Source: Spisula solida | Lineage: Eukaryota; Mollusca; Bivalvia; Venerida; Mactridae | Assembly (NCBI GenBank): GCA_947247005.1 | Contig: OX365955.1 | Coordinates: forward strand, 44,557,822-44,621,821 | DNA length: 64,000 nt | Reading direction: 5' to 3' | In this document: in pieces, positions 22,216 through 36,600 of the stretch | Layout: each line of letters begins with the position of its first letter | Position numbering within the stretch: the first letter of the stretch is position 1 | Position numbers and translations under genes: made by a program | The notes under the pieces: model-generated | What the model was told of the DNA's origin: nothing | The model's input: the letters and a program-made list of their open reading frames with translations, nothing else | Database searches by the model: none

Positions 22216-22540
22216 GAGCCTGTTGCCAAACAAAACGAGGCCTGCCATCAAGCGCTATCCTATGTCATTGCAATGACAAGCTACCAGCCAGACAAGCTAC
22301 CAGCCAGCAATGCTCGCTGATAGCATACCGTTTATCAGCACTTTGCTAGGCAAGTGCTACAGAGCAACGGATCACATCGGTAGCGCTTGCTGTGCAATGG
22401 TCTGCTATCCACAAGCATGTACCAGTTGCACATAATATTTTCGCTTTGTCTGCAACGTAACTCTTTTTTGAAGCAAGTTGCTTTTTTTAGCATAGTGCTA
22501 TCGTGTGCTCAGTAGTGCTTTAGTTAGCCAACTGGCTCAA
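22216..22540. mobile_element. MITE family E (GAGCCNGTTGCC)
   Basis: Ends GAGCCTGTTGCCAAAC and GTTAGCCAACTGGCTC; internal GCTATCC and AGCACTTTGCTAGGC-like motifs. Better-preserved copies are at 24019 and 41542. Confidence 0.65.
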
Positions 22541-22975
22541 GATGCCAATATGCAAGTTCTTCACACTTAGAACACATCCAAATGTTAAATATATTGTTTC
22601 TTGCATTCACGGAACAATGTCAAATTCCTTCATTCTAATGAGTCACACAATATAAACAATTTGTTGTTTTGCATACTATAACCACAGTATCACCTGAAGT
22701 AAAACATATTAAATAACACCTTTTAAAAGTAAGAAATTTCAAAAATTGTCACTTAACATAGGAAAAATAAAGAAAACAGCCCATTTTTGTACAATAAAAA
22801 TCTTGAAGTTCCTGAAAAATCCAGACAACTTTTACTCATGTATTAAGTTTAGTCTGGAGAACCTCTCCTAGATCACAATGTTTCTAACACAAAATAGTAT
22901 GACGGGGAACCAGACTTGTGTTAAGTTTTGATTCTGACAATTAAACTGATGCATAGAAAGAAATACTAACATATT

Positions 22976-23243
22976 CAGAGTAGTCAATTTTGCTGATTTA
23001 TCCGTAATTTCAGATTTATCATTCCTAAAAGAGCAATGGCTTCTGACCAATATAAAAGTAATTTGGTGAAAATATCTCTAGAAATGGCAAAGTTATGGTA
23101 AATTTAATATGGTCTGAAGTATTTTCTTAAATATAAGCTGGGTTAAATATGGAAACAATATTGTTGAAGGCCTCTTATTTGACAAAAACGTTCGGTCGCA
23201 TATGATTTTCCTGATTTTTAATTTGGCCCTGTTGACACCCCTG
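22976..23243 (+). mobile_element. Family A MITE
   Basis: Copy with decayed left end (CAGAGTAGTCAA) and intact right end (GACACCCCTG); possible target repeat CATAT. Confidence 0.8.
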
Positions 23244-24018
23244 CATATCACAAGGAAGACAGTAGAGATTGCCGGTAAATTGACCTCACAGTGATAGTTA
23301 GCAGATTCAGTGTGTAGGTTACAATCATTTATAATGTTATTAAAGCATAGAAAATAATGTATGTTTACAATTTCATAATTTTAATGGTTGACTATCTGTT
23401 TAGTTGAATAGACAAAAAAAAAAATTATGCAAATACACAGAATATGTTAAGTGCCCATATCATATTCAATACATATGTTAATTTTTGAAATTGGTGAACA
23501 ATAGACTTAACACATATTTTGGTTTCCAGTATATGTATACAGAATATCACAAGTATTTCATTTTTTCATAGCCACATTTAACAATATTCATCGGACAATA
23601 TTCCCTAACAATGTTTCAGAAAAAACCTGTATCAAAATTCAAAATGAAGATACGATCAGTTTAATTTGAAAGCAATGATTGATATAATATTACATAATTA
23701 TGTTTGGATTTAGTACAATTATTATGTTTGGATTAAGTACACAAACATTAATGGATTTCAATAAAATGAAAATTATGCTTTTCATATCAACATTTTTACA
23801 GTTACAAATTGTCCCTCGCATATTGCACATTCAACTAACATCAAATCTTCTACCTATCAATGCATAATTCTACTCAGATCTAACATAAATTCAAAAATAG
23901 ACACTACTGTTTGTTTTTACATCTATTCACAATAAATATTTAAATATGTATACAACACAAATCATGAATTTAGAATGATACATACACTGAGGTAAGATAT
24001 GTGTACTCGAAGAATCCG
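23244..24018. other. Intergenic AT-rich sequence, nothing recognised
   Basis: No open frame of interest, no paired termini and no tandem array were found here. Confidence 0.5.
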
Positions 24019-24314
24019 GAGCCTGTTGCCTAACCAAAACTGTTAAACACTACCAAATAGTACTATCCAGCAATTTCTACGTCTATGCAATAACGCACTA
24101 CCAGCAAGCAGTGCTCGCCGATAGCATACTGTTTCTCAGCACTAAGCTAGGCGAGTCCTTTCTTTGTGCAACAGACTGCTTCAGCGCTTTCTTGTGCAAT
24201 GGACTGCTATCCACAAGCGCTCAAAGGTAGCATATAAATGTTTTGCGTCACCTGTTCTGAAGCAATCTGTTTCCTAGCATAGCTCTCTGTTGGGCTTTAG
24301 TTTGACAACGGGCT
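24019..24314. mobile_element. MITE family E
   Basis: Ends GAGCCTGTTGCCTAACC and GACAACGGGCT; same internal order as the copy at 41542-41799. Confidence 0.7.
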
Positions 24315-24637
24315 GCACAGTGTACAAAGAAATAGCTGACAAACTATGACATCAGATGATTACAGTATAGCCTACAGAGAAGATACATAATACTAAGAAC
24401 ATAGTGTAATAATAAGGGTTTTAAACAGAAAAAGTAAAGTATGTCTCCAAACGGGCCATGAATCTTGAAAAAATCATTCAACCTAACATAATTTACATTT
24501 CTCACGATATGCACAACTAGGCTTGGTACCAACTTTGTATCTGAAGTTTTATTGAAAGCCGACCAGTGGTAAGGATAACAACAGCAGATAAACTTTGTGC
24601 CATTTATCCAGACAGACAAAATCAGCACAAAATCAAT

Positions 24638-24906
24638 AAGTCATTAAGAATTTCAAGCAGAAGTCCCCTACCCATTTGAAGCCATTTTAATTGTTTCTGT
24701 TGCCATAGCAACCACAATTTTTGTCAGAATTAAAATATATATAGACATGCATAATCCCCTTATTGCCCCTGATCCACAAATCAAGTTTCATAAACCTAGC
24801 TTGGAAACTGTTTCAGTTATGTCAGGATCCAGATTTTTTGACGGACGGACAGAAGGATGGAGGGCAAACCTATAGTCCCCTCTGAACAATAACCGGTAGG
24901 GGACTA
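24638..24906 (-). mobile_element. MITE family B, reverse orientation
   Basis: Starts with the conserved tail (AGTCATTAAGAA..) and ends CCGGTAGGGGACT; matches the family on the minus strand. Confidence 0.8.
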
Positions 24907-27508
24907 ATTACGGTATGTCCTCCACTATATGTGGGCGACATATTAATACTACTAGCAACAATATAACATAATGAGATTCCAATAAAACAAGAATGCTTTC
25001 AAGTAAAAGATTATACAGCATAAGAAAACAAAAACAAATATAAGAAGATATCATAAATATAATGCAAAAATAAAATAATCTCATGTAAGGTTTGAGGATT
25101 TCAAGCTGTTCACAACATTCAAGTAATGAATAAATGACATTTTCCCTCGTCAAAATGTTTGCAAATTGCTAAATAAGTATTTTTAGTATATATGAGTATA
25201 GCTTGTGAACACTGACCAGGGGCCGGGATAACAACGAATACTTAAACTCAGCACTCAACACTCAAATATTGAAAATGTAATATAATGAGCTATTATTTGT
25301 CCTAGATTGCAAATTTAGATGAGGAAAATGTATAAGATAGTTAATGAGTGTTGAAAATAACATTTGATAAATTTTCTCTGCCATATGAATTGCAATTATA
25401 GCTTACAAATACACTAAATTAAACTAGGAAGTAAGCCAAAAACAATAGTTAGTACCATTTAACATTATTACAACGTCTTGCACTAAAACAATGCCACAAT
25501 GAACCTCAAAAGAGTGATTTCAATATTTGAGTGCTGAGTGTATTTGTTGTAATTAACATAATTAGGTGTCCTACAATGCCAGAATAATCCAGACATCAAG
25601 ATTTGTTGCACTAGAAAATGAAAGTCTATGCTGACAAAATTTAAAGAATTGACAAAGTTATGATTACCTTAAATTTCCTCTGCTGAATTTTAATTTCAGA
25701 TGGACGGACAGGACAATCACTATACGCCTCTCACATTAGTAGATGGTGGGGCATAAAAACCAAACTATATTATGCTAGAACAACATAATATGATTGTAAT
25801 AGAACAAAAGAATACGACCATGATTTACATGTCTAAATCAGACACATTTACGCTTGTATAGATTAAAGCCAGTGTTTAAAATATTGTAAAATGAACACTT
25901 TCTTGTGCCATATATCAACAACAAGAGATGTTTGTAAAACATGTATGCGCCCATGGCAGCCCAATAGTCAGAAATGGTAAAGGGCACAGTGACCTTTGAC
26001 CTACTGACCTCAAAATCAATTGACTACTGTTGATAGTCATCCTACATGTGAAGTTTGAAGATCCTAGGGCAAAGCGTTCTTAAGTTATTGAACAGAAACT
26101 ATTTGGTCGACCAACAGACAGACATGCGCACAGCAATATACCCTCTCATCAAAGATGAAGGGGGGGGGGCATAACAATGTTATAGTATGATTGATCAATA
26201 ACTGTCTCACTTAGCACAACAACAGAAACATACAAGTAACATTTCCACACAACAGTCAATAGATACAGTATACGATGCATAAGACACTTCTCACTCCCCC
26301 AATCTATTCTTCAAACTAAAATTACATTGATACATGGTACATGTAAAACTCAATGATACCCCAGTCAAACTGGACTCCCATCCTTACAGTGTTTTTACAA
26401 TGACCCAGTATGTATGGGTGCAAGTTTTCAGGTATACATGTATACGTGATTGCAGATTTTAGTGTACCAAAAACTCTGTTTTTCTTTATTTTCAGGATTT
26501 CGGGTGTATTCAGAATTTTTTACTTGCATCCATGAGTATGTGGAAGGGGCGCTGCAAGGCCTTTTTTGGGATGCTGTGTACATGCACAGGCTGTGGAAAT
26601 CATGAATCAGTGTGACGGGTGCCCCACATTGAGTTTAGAAAAATCAAAGGTGCTTTCAATGCGCCCATCAGCATCCTAAAATTTGACAGTTTAGGATGTA
26701 GATAGGGTGTGAATTCGGTGTGACAGGGGTATAAGGAGAAACAAAAACAGTGAAATCTATTCAACAAATAGAGACAAATAAATTTAGAACTAAGATTTTA
26801 GCAAATATTTTTTATCATGTTAAAGCACGGTGAAGTTATGAAGTAAGATCAAAAGCAGGTGTTTGTCACATTACAATATATATTATATATACACTATTAC
26901 ATTGAAATATCGTTCAAATATCATAAAAATAACTTTCTGACAGGACAAAATATAAATTATAGAAATGGGAACTTATCAATCTGAACTGGAGGTCTTCAAT
27001 CAAGGTTTGATTACACCATGAAATAAAATATTCGCTCTTATTACAAAACACAATGATAATGTAGTTAAAATTATACCAAACTGTGCTACCTAACCCAACA
27101 CTAAGGAGTGTTTATTAGACAATGAAAATGAAAGATAGACCTAGCAATGTTGTTAAACCAAGGAAAACCAGCATATATGTATATAATTATAAGAAAATTG
27201 CATGACTAACTCAATGAGAAAATAAAACAAAATAAAATCTGTTTTATTAATTTGGAAAAATCTATCTATTTTCTGCTCAGGGACCGAAATGGAATTCATG
27301 CAAACATTTAGAGTTATCAAGACATTTTTCATACAGCTTTATTTTATAACATCTATTTATATAGCTTAATATCCATGCTGACTTTCCCCTATTACTTCTA
27401 CAAGTATTCCTTTGGTGTGATGAACAAATACAAATATTATAAATGAGATAAATAAAACATAAAATGTTTAATAAGAAATATCACAATACAGTCTCTGATG
27501 GCAGTATC
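24907..27508. other. Intergenic/3' UTR side of RIC3
   Basis: AT-rich. Contains the second copy of the ATGTATGC repeat (25925-26170) and a fragment related to the CAGGGGTCCTAC family near 25565-25640. The RIC3 3' UTR occupies an undetermined part of the right end. No other gene is seen. Confidence 0.5.
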
Positions 27509-27609
27509 TCAAGACTCGACTTTGGTCACACGTTTTCTAACTGTAGTAGTCTCTTCACTCTCCTCTTCCTCCTTGTCTTTCAGTATCTCCTCTGTTGGTT
27601 CTTCCTCTT
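27509..27609 (-). CDS. RIC3: RIC3 exon 7, C-terminus and stop
   Basis: The acceptor GTATTACAG precedes a Glu-rich run ending in TTTVRKRVTKVES and TGA at 27511-27509. 101 nt, phase 1 in. Possible polyadenylation signals on the minus strand lie near 27343-27338 and 27248-27243. Confidence 0.85.
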
Positions 27610-30600
27610 CTGTAATACAAAAAGATCATATTAAGTCAGACAGGGAAGGCAGCACTCAACTTAACCAACTGAGCACAGAAAACATTAAAAACATACAAGG
27701 CACAATGCCCAACTGAGCACAGAAAACACATACAAGGCACAATGCCTAACTAAACCAACCGATCACAGAAAATACATACAAGGCACAATGCCCAACTGAA
27801 CCAACCTAGCACAGAAAACATATACTAGGCACGATGCCCAACTGAACCAACGGAGCACAGAAAACATATACAAGGCACATTGCCCAACTGAACCCACCAA
27901 GCACAGAAAACACATACAAGGCACATTGCCCAACTGAACCCACCAAGCACAAAAAACACATACAAGGCACATTGCCCAACTGAACCAACCAAGCACAGAA
28001 AACACATACAAGGCACAATGCCCAACTGAACCAACCAAGCACAGAAAACACATACAAGGCACATTGCCCAACTGAACCCACCAAGCACAAAAAACACATA
28101 CAAGGCACATTGCCCAACTGAACCCATCAAGCACAGAAAACACATACAAGGCACATTGCCCAACTGAACCAACCAAGCACAGAAAACATATACAAGGCAC
28201 ATTGCCCAACTGAACCCACCAAGCACAAAAAACACATACAAGGCACATTGCCCAACTGAACCCATCAAGCACAGAAAACACATACAAGGCACATTGCCCA
28301 ACTGAACCAACCAAGCACAGAAAACATATACAAGGCACATTGCCCAACTGAACCCACCAAGCACGAAAAACACATACAAGGCACATTGCCCAACTGAACC
28401 CATCAAGCACAAAAACACATACAAGGCACATTGCCCAACTGAACCCATCAAGCACAGAAAACACATACAAGGCACAATGCCCAACTGAACCCACCAAGCA
28501 CAAAAAACACATACAAGGCACATTGCCCAACTGAACCCATCAAGCACAGAAAACACATACAAGGCACATTGCCCAACTGAACCAACCAAGCACAGAAAAC
28601 ATATACAAGGCACATTGCCCAACTGAACCAACGGAGCACAGAAAACACATACAAGGCACATTGCCCAACTGAACCCACCAAGCACAAAAAACACATACAA
28701 GGCACATTGCCCAACTGAACCCATCAAGCACAGAAAACACATACAAGGCACATTGCCCAACTGAACCCACCAAGCACAGAAAACATATACAAGGCACATT
28801 GCCCAACTGAACCCACCAAGCACAAAAAACACATACAAGGCACATTGCCCAACTGAACCCATCAAGCACAGAAAACACATACAAGGCACAATGCCCAACT
28901 GAACCCACCAAGCACAAAAAACACATACAAGGCACATTGCCCAACTGAACCCATCAAGCACAGAAAACACATACAAGGCACATTGCCCAACTGAACCCAC
29001 CAAGCACAAAAAACACATACAAGGCACATTGCCCAACTGAACCCATCAAGCACAGAAAACACATACAAGGCACATTGCCCAACTGAACCAACGGAGCACA
29101 GAAAACACATACAAGGCACATTGCCCAACTGAACCACCAAGCACAAAAAACACATACAAGGCACATTGCCCAACTGAACCCATCAAGCACAGAAAACACA
29201 TACAAGGCACATTGCCCAACTGAACCCATCAAGCACAGAAAACACATACAAGGCACATTGCCCAACTGAACCCATCAAGCACAGAAAACACATACAAGGC
29301 ACAATGCCCAACTGAACCCACCAAGCACAAACAAGAGGGCCCAAAGGGCCCTAGGTCGCTCACCTGTTATAGCAGTACATGCAAGACCTGTGATTTGACC
29401 TAGTGACCTAGTTCTTGGCCCCATATGACGCAATATCTCACTTGACCTAGATTTTGTTGTGATGATCATTGTGACCAAGTTTCATAAAGATTAGGTCAAA
29501 ATTGTGACCTATAGTGACTACACAAGGTTTTTCTATGATTTGACCTTGTGACCTAGTTTTTGACCCCGTATGACCCAATATCGAACTTGACCTAGATTTG
29601 GTTGTGATGATCATTGTGACCAAGTTTCATAAAGATTAAGTCAAAATTGTGACCTCAAATGTCTACACAAGATTTTTCTATGATTTGACCTTGTGACCTA
29701 GTTTTTGACCCCGGATGACCCAATATCGAACTTGACCTAGATTTTGTTGTGATAATCATTGTGACCAGGTTTTATAAAGATTAGGTCAAAATTGTGACCT
29801 CTAGTGACTACACAAGGTTTTTCTATGATTTGACCTTGTGACCTAGTTTTTGACCCCGAATGACCCAATATCGAACTTGACCTAGATTTTGTTGAGATGA
29901 TCATTGTGACCAAGTTTCATAAAGATTAAGTCAAAATTGTGACCTCTAGTGTCTACACAAGGTTTTTTAATGATTTAACCTTGTGACCTAGTTTTTGACC
30001 CCGGATGACCCAATATCGAACTTGACCTAGATTTTATTGTGATGATCATTGTGACCAAGTTTCATGAAGATTAGGTCAAAATTGTGACCTCTAGTGACTA
30101 CACAAGGTTTTTCTATGATTTGACCTTGTGACCTTGTTTTTGACCCCGGATGACCCAATATCGAACTTGACCTAGATTTTGTTGAGATGATCATTGTGAC
30201 CAAGTTTCATAAAGATTAAGTCAAAATTGTGACCTCTAGTGTCTACACAAGGTTTTTTGATGATTTGACCTTGTGACCTAGTTTTTGACCCCGGATGACC
30301 CAATATCGAACTTGACCTAGATTTTGTTGTGATAATCATTGTGACCAGGTTTTATAAAGATTAGGTCAAAATTGTGACCTCTAGTGACTACACTAGGTTT
30401 TTCTATGATTTGACCTTGTGACCTAGTTTTTGACCCCGAATGACCCAATATCGAACTTGACCTAGATTTTGTTGAGATGATCATTGTGACCAAGTTTCAT
30501 AAAGATTAAGTCAAAATTGTGACCTCTAGTGTCTACACAAGCAAATTGTTGACGGACGGACGGACGGACTGACGACGGACGAAGAGTGATCACAAAAGCT

Positions 30601-33600
30601 CACTCTGTCACTTTGTGACAGGTGAGCTAAAAACACATACAAGGCACATTGCCCAAATGAACCCATCAAGCACAGAAAACACATACAAGGCACAATGCCC
30701 AACTGAACCCACCAAGCACAAAAAACACATACAAGGCACATTGCCCAAATGAACCCATCAAGCACAGAAAACACATACAAGGCACATTGCCCAACTGAAC
30801 CCACCAAGCACAAAAAACACATACAAGGCACATTGCCCAACTGAACCCATCAAGCACAGAAAACACATACAAGGCACATTGCCCAACTGAACCAACCAAG
30901 CACAGAAAACACATACAAGGCACAATGCCCAACTGAACCAACCAAGCACAGAAAACATATACAAGGCACAATGCCAACATTTCTCTGTTTGTATTTGATT
31001 GAGACAGGCATAAGTGTGTTCTCATTTCTTTTTCTGGCCAGTGTTTAAAATTGGCCACTGACCTCGGGCATCCAGGGAAGACAGTTGTGATATTCGGAAG
31101 TGCTACCCTAGACTCCTTGGTTCTTTAACTTGCCCAGTTTAAGCACCAATAAATGCGGGACTACATCTGGGTTACCAACCAGTTAATCTCTAGTTGGGTG
31201 GGAAACACTGAAATATTTTTCTCAACAGTAAAGTAAAAGTACCATATAGTTCTCTTGGCTACGATGAACTTGGTTCCTATTTTGACAAAATATTAATTTC
31301 TCAGGGCTACAATGCACAGGCATTGGACTCACATTCCCTGCATAACATTGTCATAAAACTTCCACAATCAATAAACATATAAGTTTATGTTTCTCTAGCT
31401 CAGATTTTCAGACATATGAAAACACCATCAGGAAACTAGATGGGTTTTTGATACGAAAATAAAGGACCATAGCTCTGACAAAAATCTTCTGTGAGATTTT
31501 GTGTAATTTAACCATCCAAACATACAATATCAATATGTCTCCCCTATGGCCAGTACAGTCCAGTTAGGATATGGTGAGAGTGACGCCGACGTTTATGTGT
31601 ACACAAAAGATTACAACCAGTGTCTGAACTGGTAGGGAATATAGTATGTTAGTTTAGCATTGAAATTATAGCTGTTTGTTTAAGCCTTTAATCGGTTTTA
31701 CATTGTTATAGTGGACTCGACCGCTGCGTCAATCTATTCTTACCCTGACTGGACTATATATAAGTAAGACATAATTGATGAAATATACACAAGATAAATC
31801 AATATACCGAGATCTTCAGCATCTTGGTTCTTCTCTTCTATCTCTCCCTCTGTGTCGTCACATGTTGTAGAGGTCAATGTTTCCACTTTCTGTGCCGACA
31901 CCTCCTCACCACTGGATTCTCTACTGTCAGATTTGTTCACTATCTCATAGCTCTCAGATTCTGGACTCGACTCAGACGATCGATCACTTGTGTTCGAAAC
32001 ATCCTGAAATCAAAATTGTTAATAATTACATGTATTTATAGACCAATTATAAAATGTCACTTGTATAAGGCCAGAGTTCTTTTATTTTTCGTTACTCGGA
32101 CCCTCCTGTCCAAGTTTTGGCATTTTCAAAAATTTTTTTTGGAAAACTGGAAAAAAAATTGCATAATTATGTTTTGATGATAAATGGACCAGCCTTGTAT
32201 TATTATTTCATTAATTTGTTATTAATAAGTTTTATTATATTAGTGTTTCACTACAGTGCCCTAGTCTTAAGATAAATTGGCTGTTTTCTTGAAAACTAAC
32301 ACTGTTGTTGAGTGTTGAATGCTTCAATAGGACCGTCATTGACTATTCTACCACCACCAGCTCGTGCAAGCTATATTTTGGGAGTTTTTATTTTTATTTT
32401 TTTCCCTCCTGTAGATTTTTTTCTGAAAAATGTCGGAGTAACTAAAAATTAAAAAACTCTGGCCTAAGTAAACATAGTGGAAAATTGGTGAATTTCATTT
32501 ACCGGTACACAATTCGCTTACATTTCCTGTAGCATAAATTTTGGCCTGCTTAGAAAACAATGCTGATATTTCCATACACTAATGTCTAAATGTCAGAAAT
32601 TCATTATTTGCTAACTTTTAAGTCACATGGAAATATCCAGTTGTACAACACAAATTTGTTTGTCTTTTAAGAGGGTTCATTCTTTCTCATGCACCAAATC
32701 TAAATTTCTGGATTATTCCGGTATTGTAGGACCCCTGGTTACTATAGTAACAAGTTTTGTGTATTTTTCAAAGATTGTAAAATCATTGCAATAATATGAA
32801 ACCTACCTTTTTCTCCTCATTCACACTGGAGTCAGGTTTGGTTTCAGCTGTAGTAGATTTAGCATTATTAGCCGTGTTAACTTGTTCACTGACATCAGTA
32901 GCAACATCTCCAGCTTTAGTTTGTACAGATTGCATAGCTGCTAGTATCTTAGTCATCTGTGCCTCGGTCTCAGCCAGTCTCTCCTGTAACTTCCTCATAT
33001 CCATCTCATCTGAAACATACAGTAATATTGTTAAAGGTCTCACTACTTACCACCTATAAGACTAATACATATTTAAAATATGCATCTCAAGGCGCTGCTT
33101 ATGAGCCTATTTTCATGAAAATCGGAACAGGTCATGTTGACCAAACTGAAATGGAAAAAGCTTGTTTTCCATTAACTTGAATGTAAAGAGTAGTTTTCAG
33201 ACAGTTTTTTCTTGTTTTCTCAAAATATTGATTTTTTACTTATGACCTTCTTATTCTAAGCCAGCAATATGTATATCTGAAACATTCAGTTAATAAATAG
33301 GGACTGGGTAAGTGTTCTAGCTATATGAACAAGGAAATGTCCAGTAATAAGTGGTTAATGGACTTATAATGTACAGGATATGTTTCTATTATGTATTAAT
33401 TATGAATATTGTTGAAATAAATGACATTAAGATATCAGAACAACCAAAATGAATGGATGCTCTCAAAAATATGTGAACAATTTACAGCTGCCAATACGAT
33501 GTCATGATAGTGAAAAGTTCTATAACTGTAAATTGCTTATAGATGCTCTATGTAGTATGTGAAATATCTTATCAAACAGAAAGCAGCTGTCAATACGACT

Positions 33601-36600
33601 GTCCTGGTAGTGAAGAGGTCATCTATAATCGTAAATTTACTAAATTCTGATAGGTGATGACTTAGAGTTAGCACAATAGAACAAATAATAGATGGTGTAC
33701 ATTAAACACACTCTATGGTTATATGAGCAATTTATCTTGTTAACCAAGGGAGACAACTATAATATAACATGGTTAAGAAAGACCAAGGGAGACAACTATT
33801 ACATTAATGTTGTTAACCAAGACCAAGGGAGACAACTATTACATTAATGTTGTTAACCAAGACCAAGGGAGACAACTATTATGTTCATGTTGTTAACCAA
33901 GACCAAGGGAGACAACTATTATGTTCATGTTGTTAACCAAGACCGAGGGAGACAACTATTATGTTAATGTTGTTAACCAAGGGAGACAACTGTTATGTTC
34001 ATGTTGTTAACCAGGGGAGACAGCTATTACATTCATGTTGTTAACCAAGACCAAGGGAGACAACTGTTATGTTCATGTTGTTAACCAAGACCAAGGGAGA
34101 CAACTATTACATTCATGTTGTTAACCAAGACCAAGGGAGACAACTATTATGTTCATGTTGTTAACCAAGACCAAGGGAGACAACTATTACATTCATGTTG
34201 TTAACCAAGACCAAGGGAGACAACTATTACACTCATGTTGTTAACCAAGGGAGACAACTATTATGTTAATGTTGTTAACCAAGGGAGACAACTGTTATGT
34301 TCGTGTTGTTAACCAAGGGAGACAACTATTACATTCATGTTATTAACCAAGACCAAGGAAGACAACTATTACACTCATGTTATTAACCAAGGGAGACAAC
34401 TATTATGTTAATGTTGTTAACCAAGGGAGACAACTGTTATGTTAATGTTGTTGACCAAGGGAGACAACAATTACATTCATGTTGTTAACCAAGGGAGACA
34501 ACTATTACATTCATGTTGTTAACCAAGGGAGGTTACTATCATGTAGTTACCATTAGGTAGTTGACTAAGGCAGACAACTATTACATGACTACTATTTTGT
34601 TTCATAGTCTGGTACTGGGGTTTAATCAGGTACACTCTTTAATCCCATATTTAGTAGCAAACAAGATCTGATCACAATAACATTAAGTCATAAGCTCATG
34701 GATTAATTGTTGAAAGACATAAACCGATAGTTTACTGATAGATTGGAAAAATATTGACAAACAAACTCAATGTACATGTTATACATGTACTATAGTCCTA
34801 GAGAATTTGACACCACTCTCGGCCTTTAATTAGCATAATATAACAGCTGATATACTGTTTATATTTATAACTGCGACAGTATGTTTTCATAAGCGGGAAG
34901 TATCACAAAGACGCTCGAGGTGTAATACCAACACAAATCTAAAGGACCGATATTGCACGATTTGCTCGCGGAACTTTATAGAACCTTGTAATATTTGCAT
35001 GCATAAAGGTCAGGATCATGTCAAATTCTCTGTGCTATTAACAGTTATATTCCACTGACAGCTGATAATATCATTAGCCTTGTTAATCAATAAAAGTCAA
35101 CAACTCAATGCATTTTTGATGTCATTATTTGTTCGATCTCGTGTATAACCACTTTTAAAGCTCATAATCATTCACATTACACTTGAAACAGGCGACCAAT
35201 CAACCCTTTCTTGTTTATTGGCTAGAAAAATTACTTGCGACTTTTCTTGCTCTTGACGTCATTATATCCAGGAAATGACAAAATGTTTGGTGTCATTTAT
35301 ATAACAGAGTCAGTTTTTCAAATGAAGTATTTTTGTGTTATAAGTGTCATAAAATCATGATAACTCATAGTCAATTGACACAAACTTACATGTATATTAA
35401 ACTCCTTCAGGAAACATTATTAAGCTTGCCAGAGGCTTGCTTAATAAAATTTCCTGAACTGCTTTAATATAAGTTTGTATCAATTGACAGATCCTCCATG
35501 TATACAAGAGGGCCCAAAGGGCCATAGGTCGCTCACCTGTCCTAGTAGTTCATACAGACCCCTCTATTGCATGTACAAGGTTTTCATATTGTCTTATAAG
35601 CGACCTTGTTATTTACATCAGCTAGACCCAATGGCATATTGAAGTTTAAGTGAAGTTTTGATTTGACCTAATGACCTAGTTTTTTACCCTAGATGACCCA
35701 ATATCACACCTAAACATCAATCTGATAACTACACTGTGAAACCCAGACTATCAGTAGATGCCGTAAAATACATTTCAAACCAGACAGTCTCAGATACGCG
35801 TTTCAGTTAAATGCATACACACCAAGGACTGGTTATTGGCAGTTGTTCTCAGGCCTGAAAATCATAGTTTCAAAGCCTGAAACTCAATTTTACAATCTTA
35901 ACAAAGAAGAAAAATTTAGGATTTTAAAACCTGAAATCAGACAAAGGCTTGAAAATACCAGGCCTGACGCCAATAGCAGAAATACAACCTTATTTCATAA
36001 TACAGGGCTGTCAACAGAGTCAAATTAAAAATCCTGAAAATCATACGCGGCTGACCATTTTTGCCAAACAAGAGACCTTCAACCTCATTGTTTCCATATA
36101 TAAGTCAGTTTTTAAAACTTTTTGATGAAGAAAATCCTTTAGAGTAGATATAATTGACCATAACTTTGCCATTTCTGGAGATATTTCCATCAAATAACTT
36201 TTATTTTGGTCAGAAATCATAGCTCCTTTAGGGAATACAAATCCGGAATTCCGGATAAATCAGGAATATTGACACCCCTGATAATGTGAATCACTGATGA
36301 AGTGAATGTTTATAATTATACTGAAGTAACACAAACAATAAAGTTTAACCTTTTTGAAGCCGACAATAGATTTCATAAAGTCATAGAAATAATACTTCAC
36401 ATTTTATCATACAAATCAGTTAGTCACATACTTATAGTCCAGTTAGGATATTGTGACAGTGGCGTTGCAGTTAATGTGTACGCAAAAAATCACAACTATT
36501 GTCTAAAGAGGTAGAGCGAAGTTTAGTATGTTAGTTTAGCATTGAAATTATAGTTGTTTGTACAGTATAAGCCTTTATAATTGGTTTTACACTGTTAAAG

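Noticed and set aside
27825..29036. 403-codon minus-strand open frame and overlapping ones
   Set aside because: They arise from the 46-bp minisatellite, which lacks minus-strand stops; similar frames occur in all three phases and there is no domain, start context or exon structure.
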